Below, piece by piece: positions 24,754 through 34,145 of a DNA stretch of 64,000 nucleotides. Numbering within the stretch: the stretch's first letter is position 1; each line of letters begins with the position of its first letter. The position numbers and the translations under genes were made by a program. This DNA is from Stutzerimonas decontaminans (lineage in GTDB: Bacteria; Pseudomonadota; Gammaproteobacteria; Pseudomonadales; Pseudomonadaceae), in assembly GCF_000661915.1 (NCBI RefSeq), contig NZ_CP007509.1, positions 3,179,501 through 3,243,500 on the forward strand, written 5' to 3'. The notes below the pieces were generated by a model. The model did not search any database. It worked only from the letters and a program-made list of their open reading frames with translations, and was not told where the DNA came from.

Positions 24754-25233
24754 TCACTCCATGTCGCCGCACAGCTCGGCGGCGCGTAGCAGTGCGGCGG
24801 TCAGCGCGTGGCGCTCCCATTGCGGCAAGGCGGCGAAACGCGCGCGGAATTCCGGCGCCAGCAACGCTGGCGCCTCCTGCAGCAGTTCCCGGCCGCTGTC
24901 ACTGAGCAGCAGCCACTGGCGCCGGCGATCCTGGTCATCGCGCTGGCGCTGCAACAGCCCGCGCTCTTCAAGGCGATCGAGCTGGCCGGACAACGTCGCA
25001 GCGGTGAGGCTGACGCGTCGGCTCAAGGCGCTCGCGGTCATCTGCCCGTCGCTGGCCAACACCTGCAGGATCATCAGTTGCACAGGGCTCAGCCCGCCGT
25101 ATCGCGCCAGCCGCTTGGCATGTACCTCGGCGTCCTGCTGCAGTCGGCGCATGGCCTGGAACAGCGGCATCTCGAATGCTTCCAGCTCGGCACTATTAAT
25201 TTCGTTTGAAACTGTTTCTTCAGCCATATTCAT
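24754..25233 (-). CDS. MarR family transcriptional regulator
   Basis: The 159-residue product has a MarR winged-helix core: RYGGLSPVQLMILQVLAS, then MTASALSRRVSLTAATLSGQLDRLEERGLLQRQRDDQDRR (the recognition helix and wing). Two start codons (25233 and 25227) are possible. The gene diverges from the NAGGN osmolyte operon, and this order is conserved in P. aeruginosa, as I recall. It is the obvious candidate regulator, and a palindrome (25252-25267) lies 19 bases upstream of its start. Ligand and polarity of regulation are unknown. Confidence 0.88.
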   Translation of the reverse strand: MNMAEETVSNEINSAELEAFEMPLFQAMRRLQQDAEVHAKRLARYGGLSPVQLMILQVLASDGQMTASALSRRVSLTAATLSGQLDRLEERGLLQRQRDDQDRRRQWLLLSDSGRELLQEAPALLAPEFRARFAALPQWERHALTAALLRAAELCGDME

Positions 25234-25251
25234 TATTTCTTGCCACCAAGA

Positions 25252-25267
25252 GCTTTGACATCAAAGC
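25252..25267. promoter_or_regulatory. Palindrome overlapping a TTGACA hexamer, candidate MarR operator
   Basis: GCTTTGA and TCAAAGC flank two bases in the marR-NAGGN intergenic region. The plus-strand hexamer TTGACA (25255-25260) lies within it, and a further half-site GCTTTGG occurs at 25276-25282. The -10 region at normal spacing is poor. The position suits control of both divergent genes by the adjacent MarR protein. Confidence 0.5.
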
Positions 25268-25391
25268 ATTTTTTTGCTTTGGTGTAAAAAGCTGGCTGAC
25301 CTGCCACCCACCGCTTCGCTTGTCCGAACAGCTGAACTTCGCGGGTGACGGGCCAGTCACACTCCCCAACGGCATAACCGGTAAGGATCTT

Positions 25392-27164
25392 ATGTGTGGC
25401 ATAGCTGGAGAACTTCGCTTCGATAACCGCCCGGCCGATCTGGCTGCGGTTGAACGCATCACTCAACACCTGACTGCGCGCGGCCCCGACGCCTGCGGTT
25501 TCCATAGCCAGGGCCCACTCGCCCTGGGGCATCGACGCCTGAAGATCATGGATCTGTGCGAGGCGTCCGGCCAGCCGATGATCGACTCGGCTCTTGGCCT
25601 GTCGATGGTCTTCAACGGCGCCATCTACAACTACCCCGAATTGCGCGCAGAGCTGGAAGGCCTGGGCTACCGCTTCTTCTCCGAAGGCGATACCGAAGTG
25701 CTGCTCAAGGGCTTCCACGCCTGGGGCGAGGCGCTGCTGCCGCGGCTGAACGGCATGTTCGCCTTTGCCATCTGGGAGCGCGACAGCCAGCAGCTGTTCA
25801 TCGCCCGCGACCGCCTCGGCGTCAAGCCGCTGTACCTGTCGCGCACCGACCAGCGCCTGCGCTTCGCCTCGTCGCTGCCGGCACTGCTCAAGGGCGGCGA
25901 TATCGCCGGTGTTTTGAACCCGGTTGCACTGAACCACTACATGAGCTTCCACGCCGTGGTGCCAGCGCCGGACACGCTGATCGCCGGTATCGAGAAATTG
26001 CCGCCGGCCAGCTGGATGCGCGTCGATGCCAATGGTGCGACCACCACCCAGCGCTGGTGGGAACTGCAATTCGGCGCCCGTGAAGAGGAGCGCAACTACA
26101 GCTTCGAAGACTGGAAACAGCGCACCCTGGACACCATGCGCGAAGCGGTGGCGATTCGTCAGCGCGCCGCGGTGGATGTCGGTGTGCTGCTCTCCGGCGG
26201 TGTCGACTCCAGCCTGCTGGTCGGTTTGCTGCGCGAAGCCGGCGTGGCCGACAACCTGCTGACCTTCTCCATCGGCTTCGAAGATGCCGGCGGCGAGCGC
26301 GGCGACGAGTTCAAGTACTCCGATCTGATCGCAAAGCACTACAACACGCGCCACCACCAGCTGCGCATTCAGGAAAAGGAAATCCTCGAGCAGCTACCGG
26401 CCGCCTTCCAGGCGATGAGCGAGCCGATGGTCAGCCACGACTGCATCGCCTTCTACCTGCTCTCGCGGGAAGTGGCCAAGCACTGCAAGGTGGTGCAGAG
26501 CGGCCAGGGTGCCGATGAGCTGTTCGCCGGCTACCACTGGTATCCGCTGGTGGATGGCGCCGAGGACCCGGTGGCGGCCTACCTCGCCGCGTTCCGCGAC
26601 CGCAGCTATGAGGAATACGCCGAAACCGTGCAGCAGCAGTGGGTGCAGGGCGATTTCTCCGGCGACTTCGTCCGCCAGCACTTCGCCCAGCCTGGCGCCG
26701 ATGCGGCAGTGGACAAGGCGCTGCGCATTGACAGCACGGTGATGCTGGTTGATGACCCGGTCAAACGCGTGGACAACATGACCATGGCCTGGGGCCTGGA
26801 GGCGCGCACACCGTTCCTCGACTATCGCGTAGCCGAACTGTCGGCCCGGATTCCGGCGAAATTCAAGCTGCCGGAGGGCGGCAAGTACGTGCTCAAGGAG
26901 GCGGCGCGCCAGGTGATTCCCGCAGAAGTGATCGACCGGCCGAAGGGCTACTTCCCGGTGCCGGGCCTCAAGCACCTGCAGGGTGCCACGCTGAACTGGG
27001 TGCGCGAGATGCTGCTCGACCCGAGTCAGGAGCGCGGGCTGTACAACCCGCAGGCGCTGGAGAAGCTGCTCGCCGATCCGGATGGCCAGCTCACGCCGCT
27101 GCGCGGTTCAAAACTCTGGCAGCTGGCGGCGGTCAATCTATGGTTGAGCGAACAAGGCCTCTAA
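25392..27164 (+). CDS. asnO: N-acetylglutaminylglutamine amidotransferase (asparagine synthetase-like)
   Basis: Translation should start at 25392 because the N-terminal nucleophile enzyme must begin MCGIAG (Cys2); the longer frame to 25206 is non-coding. The product has 590 residues. Residues 1-210 form the class II glutaminase domain (RGPDACGF, VFNGAIYNY). The rest is the ATP-dependent amidation domain with SGGVDSS and GQGADELFAGYHWYP. It amidates N-acetylglutaminylglutamine to the osmoprotectant NAGGN, as shown in Sinorhizobium and P. aeruginosa for this family. It is the first gene of the osmolyte operon. Confidence 0.9.
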   Translation: MCGIAGELRFDNRPADLAAVERITQHLTARGPDACGFHSQGPLALGHRRLKIMDLCEASGQPMIDSALGLSMVFNGAIYNYPELRAELEGLGYRFFSEGDTEVLLKGFHAWGEALLPRLNGMFAFAIWERDSQQLFIARDRLGVKPLYLSRTDQRLRFASSLPALLKGGDIAGVLNPVALNHYMSFHAVVPAPDTLIAGIEKLPPASWMRVDANGATTTQRWWELQFGAREEERNYSFEDWKQRTLDTMREAVAIRQRAAVDVGVLLSGGVDSSLLVGLLREAGVADNLLTFSIGFEDAGGERGDEFKYSDLIAKHYNTRHHQLRIQEKEILEQLPAAFQAMSEPMVSHDCIAFYLLSREVAKHCKVVQSGQGADELFAGYHWYPLVDGAEDPVAAYLAAFRDRSYEEYAETVQQQWVQGDFSGDFVRQHFAQPGADAAVDKALRIDSTVMLVDDPVKRVDNMTMAWGLEARTPFLDYRVAELSARIPAKFKLPEGGKYVLKEAARQVIPAEVIDRPKGYFPVPGLKHLQGATLNWVREMLLDPSQERGLYNPQALEKLLADPDGQLTPLRGSKLWQLAAVNLWLSEQGL

Positions 27165-27166
27165 TA

Positions 27167-27279
27167 GTGGTCGAGGCAGGCGCCCGACCACGAAGGCCCC
27201 GATAACCCGCTCACGAACGGCTGCGGTTGCCACGCGCCACGGGGGCGAAGACTTCGCCCCACCGCTTGCCGGTTCGTGA
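27167..27279 (+). other. Inverted-repeat-rich gap between the amidotransferase and synthetase genes
   Basis: Three inverted repeats lie here. GTGGTCG (27167-27173) pairs with CGACCAC (27185-27191). TCACGAAC (27211-27218) pairs with GTTCGTGA (27272-27279). Nested within the latter, GGGGCGAAG (27242-27250) pairs with CTTCGCCCC (27252-27260). The synthetase start codon follows 21 bases later. A regulatory or stabilising RNA structure is possible; no T-run marks it as a simple terminator. Confidence 0.45.
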
Positions 27280-27300
27280 CTTAGCATCAAGGAACGCACC

Positions 27301-29040
27301 ATGCAGAAGTCCCAAGCCTATGGCCAGCGTCTGTTGCGCGGACAGGCACCGACCTACCAGAGGCTGCAGGCACGCTTCGCCGAGGACGGTCAGGAAGAAC
27401 CCTGCGGCCCGGTGGTCCTGCACTGCGGCTGGGGCCGCATACTGGTCGGCCACACCTATTCCGACCCTGCACAACTCGCCGCCGAATTGCTCAACGAGCA
27501 GGCTGGCGAGCGCGACATCGCGCTGTATGTCGCTGCTCCGCATCAGGTGCTGTCCTATGCCCCGCAGCAACTCTTTCTCGATCCCTCCGACACGCTGCGT
27601 ATCTGGTTCACCGACTACCGCCCGTCACAGAAGCGCTTTCGCGGTTTCTGCGTCCGCCGCGCGCAGAGCGATGCCGACTGGCACGCCATCAACGGCCTGT
27701 ACCAGTCGCGCGGGATGATGCCGGTCGATCCGGAGCGCTGCACCCCGCGCGAACAGGGCGGCCCGGTTTACTGGCTGGCCGAGGACGAAACCTCCGGGCA
27801 GATTATCGGCAGCGTGATGGGAATCGATCATCACCGTGCCTTCAATGATCCGGAAAACGGTTCTAGCCTGTGGTGCCTGGCGGTTTCGCCAAGCTGCCCG
27901 CGGCCAGGTGTCGGTGAAGCGTTGGTGCGCCACCTGATCGAACACTATATGGGCCGCGGCCTGGCTTACCTCGACCTGTCGGTGCTGCATGACAACCAGC
28001 AGGCCAAGGCGCTTTACGCCAAGCTCGGCTTCCGTGACCTGCAGACCTTCACCGTCAAACGCAAGAACAGCTTCAACCAGCCGCTGTTTCTCGGCCCGGG
28101 GCCGGAAGCGAAGCTCAATCCCTACGCCAAGATCATCGTCGACGAGGCCCGCCGCCGCGGCATCGAGATCGAAGTCAACGATGCCGAGGCCGGCCTGTTC
28201 ACCCTGACCCAAGGAGGGCGGCGGGTGCGCTGCCGGGAGTCGCTATCCGACCTCACCTCTGCGGTGAGCATGACGCTCTGTCAGGACAAGCGCCTGACTC
28301 ACCGCACCCTCGCCCAGGCTGGCATCTGCCTGCCGGCGCAACAGCTGGCCGGTAGTGCTGCCGAGAATGCCGCCTTCCTCGCCGAATACGGCAGTGTGGT
28401 GGTCAAGCCGGTTGATGGTGAACAGGGCATGGGCGTTGCCGTGGATCTGCGCGATGCCGCCGAGATCGAGGAAGCCATCCAACGGGCCCGGCAGTTCGAT
28501 AGTCGCGTGTTGCTGGAGAGCTTTCACCCGGGGCTTGACCTGCGCATCGTGATGATCGGCTTCGAAGTAGTCGCCGCTGCGATACGCCGTCCGGCGGAAG
28601 TCATCGGTGATGGCCGCACCAGTATCGGTTCGCTGATCGAGAAGCAGAGCCGTCGGCGCCAGGCCGCCACCGGCGGCGAAAGCTCCATTCCACTGGACGA
28701 GGAAACCCAGCGCTGCCTGCGCGATGCCGGTTTCGACTTCGAAAGCGTATTGCCGGACGGCCAGCGCCTGGCCGTGCGTCGCACTGCCAACCTGCATACC
28801 GGCGGCACGCTGGAGGATGTCACGGCGCAGCTGCATCCCGAGCTGATCGACGCAGCCGTACGCGCCGCCCGGGCGCTGGATATTCCGGTAGTCGGCCTGG
28901 ATCTGCTGGTCCCGTCCCCGGATCAACCGGAGTACGTTTTCATCGAAGCCAACGAGCGCGTCGGTCTGGCCAATCACGAGCCGCAGCCGACCGCCGAACG
29001 CTTCATCGACCTGCTCTTCCCGCTCAGCACCGCCGGCTGA
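27301..29040 (+). CDS. ngg: N-acetylglutaminylglutamine synthetase (GNAT plus ATP-grasp)
   Basis: The 579-residue product is a fusion. A GNAT acetyltransferase domain lies at about 110-260 (LAVSPSCPRPGVGEALVRHLIE). An ATP-grasp ligase domain follows from about 290 to the end, with VVKPVDGEQGMGVAVDL, RIVMIGFEVVAAAIR and FIEANERVGL. Together they build N-acetylglutaminylglutamine from glutamine and acetyl-CoA. AAGGAACGCACC precedes the ATG. It is the second gene of the NAGGN operon, and the adjacent amidotransferase completes the osmolyte. Confidence 0.9.
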   Translation: MQKSQAYGQRLLRGQAPTYQRLQARFAEDGQEEPCGPVVLHCGWGRILVGHTYSDPAQLAAELLNEQAGERDIALYVAAPHQVLSYAPQQLFLDPSDTLRIWFTDYRPSQKRFRGFCVRRAQSDADWHAINGLYQSRGMMPVDPERCTPREQGGPVYWLAEDETSGQIIGSVMGIDHHRAFNDPENGSSLWCLAVSPSCPRPGVGEALVRHLIEHYMGRGLAYLDLSVLHDNQQAKALYAKLGFRDLQTFTVKRKNSFNQPLFLGPGPEAKLNPYAKIIVDEARRRGIEIEVNDAEAGLFTLTQGGRRVRCRESLSDLTSAVSMTLCQDKRLTHRTLAQAGICLPAQQLAGSAAENAAFLAEYGSVVVKPVDGEQGMGVAVDLRDAAEIEEAIQRARQFDSRVLLESFHPGLDLRIVMIGFEVVAAAIRRPAEVIGDGRTSIGSLIEKQSRRRQAATGGESSIPLDEETQRCLRDAGFDFESVLPDGQRLAVRRTANLHTGGTLEDVTAQLHPELIDAAVRAARALDIPVVGLDLLVPSPDQPEYVFIEANERVGLANHEPQPTAERFIDLLFPLSTAG

Positions 29041-29045
29041 TCACA

Positions 29046-29076
29046 CATGCGTCCCGGCACCGAGCCGGGACGCATG
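29046..29076 (+). repeat. Strong 13-bp hairpin between ngg and the M42 peptidase gene
   Basis: CATGCGTCCCGGC and GCCGGGACGCATG flank a five-base loop just after the ngg stop codon. No T-run follows, so a transcript-stabilising or processing hairpin is more likely than a complete terminator. An attenuating role is possible. Confidence 0.6.
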
Positions 29077-29158
29077 CGCTGCGCGCCGCACCAGCAGGAC
29101 GCTCTCCACATTCACCTCCATTAGGTGGCTGAGAAAGTCGCCGCTCAAAGGAGCTCCC

Positions 29159-30364
29159 ATGACCGCACAACTCCCCGACCCTGACCTCAATTACATGCAA
29201 CGGGTGTTGCTGGAGATGCTCGCCATCCCCAGCCCCACCGGTTTCACCGACACCATCGTGCGCTATGTCGCCGAACGCCTTACCGAGCTGGGCATCCCCT
29301 TCGAGCTGACTCGCCGCGGCACCATCCGCGCCACGCTCAAGGGTCGGCGCTATAGCCCGGACCGCGCTGTTGCGGCGCATCTGGACACCATCGGCGCCAT
29401 CGTCCGCGAGATCCATGACACCGGCCGCCTCGGGCTTGCGCCCGTCGGCTGCTGGTCCAGCCGTTTCGCCGAGGGCAGTCGCGTCAGCGTCTTCACCGAC
29501 ACGGGCGTGATTCGCGGCAGCGTGCTGCCATTGCTGGCGTCGGGACATGCTTTCAACACCGCCGTGGACGAGGCGCCCGTTAGCTGGGACCACGTCGAGC
29601 TGCGCCTGGACGCCTACACCTACAGCCGTAACGAAACCTGCGCGCTGGGGGTAAACGTCGGTGATTTCGTCGCCTTCGACCCGATGCCCGAGTTCACCGA
29701 AAACGGCTACATCAGCGCCCGTCACCTGGATGACAAGGCGGGGGTCGCCGCCCTGCTTGCCGCGCTGAAGGCCATCGTCGAAAGCGGTCGCGAGCCTCCC
29801 ATCGACGTGCACCCCTTGTTCACCATCACCGAGGAAACCGGCTCTGGCGCGGCGGGTGCCCTGCCTTGGGACGTCAGCGAGTTCGTCGGCATCGACATTG
29901 CGCCCGCAGCCAAGGGCCAGGCCTCCAGCGAGCATGCCGTCACGGTGGCCATGCAGGATTCCGGTGGCCCCTACGATTTTCATCTGTCACGTCACCTGCT
30001 CAAGCTGGCTGGCGAACACGAAATCCCGGTGCGTCGTGACCTGTTCCGCTACTACCACAGCGACGCCCAATCCGCCGTCGAGGCCGGGCACGACATCCGC
30101 ACTGCCCTGCTGGCGTTCGGCTGCGACGCGACGCATGGCTATGAACGTACCCACATCGACAGCCTTGCCGCGATGAGCCGCCTGCTTTGTGGCTACATGC
30201 TCAGCCAGCCGGTCTTCGCCAGTGATGCACCGCACTCCAAGGACTCGCTGGAGCGCTTCAGCCATCAGCTGGAACACGACGCGCAGATGGAAAACGATAC
30301 GCGCGTACCACCCGTCGACACCCTGGTCGGGCGCCAGCAGCATCCGCAGGAACGCGACGGCTGA
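29159..30364 (+). CDS. M42-type peptidase of the NAGGN osmoprotectant system
   Basis: The 401-residue product follows AAAGGAGC. It has the metal-binding pattern of the M42/M20-like family: VAAHLDTIGAIV, ISARHLDDKAGVAAL, TITEETGSGAAGAL and SEFVGIDIAPA, with a late HGYERTH. Two zinc ions are expected. Genes of this type are fixed partners of the NAGGN synthesis genes and are thought to break the osmolyte down. It may therefore recycle the peptide when osmotic pressure falls, which is an inference from context. Its end is followed by the hybrid kinase gene after 199 bases. Confidence 0.88.
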   Translation: MTAQLPDPDLNYMQRVLLEMLAIPSPTGFTDTIVRYVAERLTELGIPFELTRRGTIRATLKGRRYSPDRAVAAHLDTIGAIVREIHDTGRLGLAPVGCWSSRFAEGSRVSVFTDTGVIRGSVLPLLASGHAFNTAVDEAPVSWDHVELRLDAYTYSRNETCALGVNVGDFVAFDPMPEFTENGYISARHLDDKAGVAALLAALKAIVESGREPPIDVHPLFTITEETGSGAAGALPWDVSEFVGIDIAPAAKGQASSEHAVTVAMQDSGGPYDFHLSRHLLKLAGEHEIPVRRDLFRYYHSDAQSAVEAGHDIRTALLAFGCDATHGYERTHIDSLAAMSRLLCGYMLSQPVFASDAPHSKDSLERFSHQLEHDAQMENDTRVPPVDTLVGRQQHPQERDG

Positions 30365-30563
30365 CGTAACGCTTTGCGTGACGAGCCGCCTGCTTGGCGC
30401 AGGCGATGCTTGCCGCTCGGCGCGTAACTCGGCAAAGTTAACCGGACAAGGAACGTGCGGCACTCTGAAGGCGCCATGTAGAGCCCGAAGGAATCGGTAC
30501 CGTCACACCGCTCTACTAATATGTGTCGCCCTGCCGCAGGGCACACACCTTCCGGATCGAAAC

Positions 30564-33305
30564 ATGTTGCCGCGTTTATGCCTGGCCCTGCTGCTGTTTT
30601 GCCTGTCGCTTCAAGCCTGGGCATTCAACCCTGTGGTGGTCGATTCGATTGATTCGCGCCAATCACTCGGCAGCACGACCCGCTACCTGGAAGATCCGCA
30701 CGGCGAACTGAGCGTCGACGACGTCATGGCGTTGCCGTCAGAGCGTTTTCAACCGGTCAAAGGCGGGCACGTCAACGAAGGCAAGAACAGCTCGACCTGG
30801 TGGCTACGAGCCGATCTGGCCAACCATCTCGCCGATCCGTTGGGCGGATTCATCGAGATCAACTATCCCCTGCTCGACCATATCGAGCTGTTTTTGCAGT
30901 ACCCGGACGGCAGCCTCAGCCGCCAGCTGACCGGAGACCGCTACCCCTTTGCCGATAGGCCGGTAAAAGTCAGCAATTTCTGGTTTCCTGTCGAGTTGCC
31001 TCCGGGCGAAACCACACTGCTGCTGCGGATCAAGACCACCAGCACCCTCTACGTACCGCTTTACTTCAGCACCTACAATGCCAGCGCAGCCCAACAGCAG
31101 GAGCTGAGCGGTCTAAGTGGCGCGTTCTACGGCGTGCTGTTCGCGATGTTCTGCTACAACCTGTTTCTCTTCGCTTCGCTGCGCGAGCCGGCGTATTTCT
31201 GGTATCTGGTCTATACGCTCAACGTTGGCCTGTTCGCGCTCTCGTTCGATGGCCTGTTGGTCAAGTGGCTGGCCGATGATGGGGGACTGGTGGCGCTAGG
31301 CATCTATGCCCTGATGTTCAGTCACTGCCTGATCTCCATCCAGTTCAGCCGCCATTTCCTGCATACCCGTGAACTCTTTCCCCGGCTCGACCTGGTGTTG
31401 CGCTGCACCCTACTGGTGGTCTTGGGCAGCATGGTTTCCGGGCTGCTGCTGGACGTGCAGACCTGGAGCATTCTCGCCAGCGTCACGGTGATCGTAGCTT
31501 CGGTCGGACTGCTGTTGACCGGCGCCTTCGTCTGGCGCCGCGGCGTGCGTTATGGCGTTTACTACACGATGGCCTGGGGCGTGCTGCTGGCATCCTTCAT
31601 CCTCGTTACCGCCGGCTCGCTGGGCGTGGAAATCTTCGGTCTGTATGGCGCTGCAGTGGTCAAGGCCAGCGTCGCGTTCGAGTTGATCACCTTGTCCATC
31701 GGCCTGGCCGACCGCATCAACCTGCTCAAGGAAGAAGGCTACCGGTCGCGCGAGGCCGCCGAGCGGGCCGCCTGTGAGAACGAGGAGAAAAGCCGTTTTC
31801 TGGCCAAAATGAGCCACGAGATCCGCACCCCTCTGAATGGCGTGCTCGGCATGCTGCAACTGCTGCGCGAAACGCCGCTGGACCGCAGCCAGCAGTTCTA
31901 CCTCGACACCATCTCCAGTTCCGGCAATTCGCTGATGGCCGTGATCAACGACATCCTCGACTACGCCCGGATCGGCTCCGGCAAGCTCAGCCTGGAAGAC
32001 ATCGACTTCGACCTGGAAATCCTGATTTCCGAAACCATCCGGCTGTTCACCGCCCAGGCGCTGGAAAAGCAGCTGAGCCTGCATGTCGGCCTGGAACCCG
32101 GTGTGCCACGGCGCATTCGCGGCGACCCTACGCGCCTCAAGCAGATCCTGATGAACCTGCTGAGCAATGCATTGAAATTCACCGAACATGGCCACGTGCT
32201 GCTCGAGGTGTCATCTCGCCAGACGCCGGATGGCGCTTCGCGGCTGGTTTTCTGCGTCAGCGACAGCGGCATCGGCATGCGTCAGGAAGTGCTGGCGCAG
32301 CTGTTCGAGTCGTTCTCACAGGGCGATTCGAGCACCACCCGGCGGTACGGCGGTAGCGGCCTCGGCCTGGCGATCAGCAAGGAACTGGTGGAGATGATGA
32401 ACGGCCATATCGAGGTGCAGAGCGCGCCGGGTCGCGGCAGTCGTTTCTGCTTTGAAATCCCGCTGCACGCGGCGATCGACGTCGAAGACCCACTGACCCA
32501 GCTGCTGGCAGGCAGGCCTGCCCTGCTTGCCTCGCAAGACGCCCAGGGCCTGGAGGCGCTCAGCCATCTGCTGCGGCGCTGGGGCATGCGCACCGAACGT
32601 TGCCAGATGCCGGATCGCCTGCCGGACTACCTTGCCGATTTCACCGCCGCGCCGCTGCTGGTCGTGCAGGCCCCATGGCCCGGCAGCCCGAGCCAGTGGC
32701 TGGAGCGTCTGCGACCACACCTGGAGACGAATCAACGGGTTCTGCTGCTCTATTCGCCGATACACGAACCGCCGCCGCTGACCCCTGAATTGCGCCTCAT
32801 GAGTCTCTCGCTACCCTTGCAGAGCGGCCCGCTACGCGAAGCTTTGCAAGCGCTCTACGAATGCGAGCCCGCGCCGCCGGCCGGGACCGACACGGTCGCC
32901 GTGGCGCTGCGGCAAAGCGAACCCTGCATTCTCGTCGCCGAGGACAATCCGGTGAATCAGATGGTGGTTCGTGGCCTGCTGAAAAAACGCGGCTACGCCG
33001 TGCAGCTTGCCGACAATGGCCGTCAGGCAGTGGACCTCTACCGCCGCGACCCGGACGCCGTGCAGCTGATTCTGATGGATTGCGAAATGCCCGAGCTGGA
33101 CGGCTTCGAGGCCAGCCGGCAGATACGCAAGCTGGAAGCGGACCGGCAGCTGCAGGCTGTACCGATCATCGCCGTGACCGCCCATGTGCTGGCCGAGCAT
33201 CGCCAGCGCGGCCTCGAATCCGGGATGGACGAGTTCATCGGCAAACCGCTGGAAAGCCAGCAGCTGTATGCTTGCCTGGACAGCTTCCTGCAGGGCGCTA
33301 GCTAG
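30564..33305 (+). CDS. Hybrid histidine kinase with 7TMR-DISM sensor and C-terminal receiver
   Basis: The start at 30564 gives a signal peptide (MLPRLCLALLLFCLSLQAWA); longer frames are in the M42 gene's 3' end. The product has 913 residues. A periplasmic DISM-type domain (about 20-180) is followed by seven hydrophobic helices (about 190-390) and a short coiled segment. HisKA carries His418 (MSHEIRTPLNG), followed by HATPase (GGSGLGLAIS). The receiver begins near residue 790, with Asp839 in LILMDCEMPELDG. There is no second histidine domain. The gene follows the NAGGN operon in P. aeruginosa too, so it may sense osmolarity or envelope state. That is a guess from conserved neighbourhood. Confidence 0.9.
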   Translation: MLPRLCLALLLFCLSLQAWAFNPVVVDSIDSRQSLGSTTRYLEDPHGELSVDDVMALPSERFQPVKGGHVNEGKNSSTWWLRADLANHLADPLGGFIEINYPLLDHIELFLQYPDGSLSRQLTGDRYPFADRPVKVSNFWFPVELPPGETTLLLRIKTTSTLYVPLYFSTYNASAAQQQELSGLSGAFYGVLFAMFCYNLFLFASLREPAYFWYLVYTLNVGLFALSFDGLLVKWLADDGGLVALGIYALMFSHCLISIQFSRHFLHTRELFPRLDLVLRCTLLVVLGSMVSGLLLDVQTWSILASVTVIVASVGLLLTGAFVWRRGVRYGVYYTMAWGVLLASFILVTAGSLGVEIFGLYGAAVVKASVAFELITLSIGLADRINLLKEEGYRSREAAERAACENEEKSRFLAKMSHEIRTPLNGVLGMLQLLRETPLDRSQQFYLDTISSSGNSLMAVINDILDYARIGSGKLSLEDIDFDLEILISETIRLFTAQALEKQLSLHVGLEPGVPRRIRGDPTRLKQILMNLLSNALKFTEHGHVLLEVSSRQTPDGASRLVFCVSDSGIGMRQEVLAQLFESFSQGDSSTTRRYGGSGLGLAISKELVEMMNGHIEVQSAPGRGSRFCFEIPLHAAIDVEDPLTQLLAGRPALLASQDAQGLEALSHLLRRWGMRTERCQMPDRLPDYLADFTAAPLLVVQAPWPGSPSQWLERLRPHLETNQRVLLLYSPIHEPPPLTPELRLMSLSLPLQSGPLREALQALYECEPAPPAGTDTVAVALRQSEPCILVAEDNPVNQMVVRGLLKKRGYAVQLADNGRQAVDLYRRDPDAVQLILMDCEMPELDGFEASRQIRKLEADRQLQAVPIIAVTAHVLAEHRQRGLESGMDEFIGKPLESQQLYACLDSFLQGAS

Positions 33306-33349
33306 ATTACGTCAGCCCTGCGCCGCGCCAGCCTATCCGAAGACATCCC

Positions 33350-33577
33350 ATGCTTATTCCCCACGACCAGCTCGAACCGGACACCCTGACCCGCCTCATC
33401 GAAGACTTCGTCACCCGCGAGGGCACCGACAACGGCGACGAGACCCCGCTTGAAACCCGCGTGGCCCGGGTACGCCGGGCACTGGACAAGGGTGAGGCGG
33501 TGATAGTCTTCGACGCCGACAGCCAGCAATGCCAGCTGGCCCTCAGGCGCGACGTGCCGCGCGAGTGGCTGGACTGA
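33350..33577 (+). CDS. yheU: YheU family protein
   Basis: The 75-residue product matches YheU: MLIPHDQLEPDTLTRLIEDFV, then REGTDNGDETPLETRVARVR. The protein is small and acidic with no known function. It comes 44 bases after the kinase stop and is probably cotranscribed. The same neighbour is found next to the NAGGN locus in other pseudomonads, as I recall. Confidence 0.88.
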   Translation: MLIPHDQLEPDTLTRLIEDFVTREGTDNGDETPLETRVARVRRALDKGEAVIVFDADSQQCQLALRRDVPREWLD

Positions 33578-33601
33578 GCGGCCGGCAGGCGGTGGACTCA
33601 T

Positions 33602-34081
33602 TCAGCCGAACAAGCCACTTTCCCGTTCCCACGCGCAGCGCATGCGCAGGTCGCTCTGCTGCGGACTGTGGCTGCCCGCCTCGGTCTGCCAGCGAAAGGT
33701 GTGGGTGCCATTGAGCTCGGTTTCCAGGTGCACCACGGCGCTGGTCCAGTACAGCTGCTTGAGCAAGGCTTCGAAGCGCTGCACCCAGAGCGCCCACTCG
33801 TATTCCACCGCGCGGTAGCTGGCGCCGAAGTGGATCACCTGGGTCTGGTACAGACCCAGCTCTTCGTTCCGGCAGAAGGAAAACATCTCGCGTCCGATGA
33901 ACGGCCAGGCCTCGCCCTGCGGCAACGCCTGCACGGCAGCCAGATTGTTCGCCCGGCGTTGGCGGCACTGCTCGGGGTCGGCGGAAGGCCAATCACGGAT
34001 GCAGCCATAAACGATGGATTCAGACTCCACTCGAAACTCCGGGAACGCAGGGATGAACTGGGACGGCGAGCTTTCTAGCAC
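33602..34081 (-). CDS. Conserved hypothetical protein
   Basis: The longest frame gives 159 residues from a GTG at 34081 that has no ribosome binding site. An in-frame GTG at 34030 (142 residues) has CGGAG six bases upstream and is a good alternative. The protein is globular with VYGCIRDWPSADPEQCRQRR and YRAVEYEWALWVQRFEALLKQLYW, plus a Trp/His-rich strand near the end (HTFRWQTEAGSH). No family is recognised. It is convergent with yheU. Confidence 0.65.
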   Translation of the reverse strand: MLESSPSQFIPAFPEFRVESESIVYGCIRDWPSADPEQCRQRRANNLAAVQALPQGEAWPFIGREMFSFCRNEELGLYQTQVIHFGASYRAVEYEWALWVQRFEALLKQLYWTSAVVHLETELNGTHTFRWQTEAGSHSPQQSDLRMRCAWERESGLFG

Positions 34082-34145
34082 AGCCCGGCGGGCCGGTCAC
34101 CCGCGGCTTGGGAAGTGGTGAAACAGGCCACAGCCCTGAGCGTTT

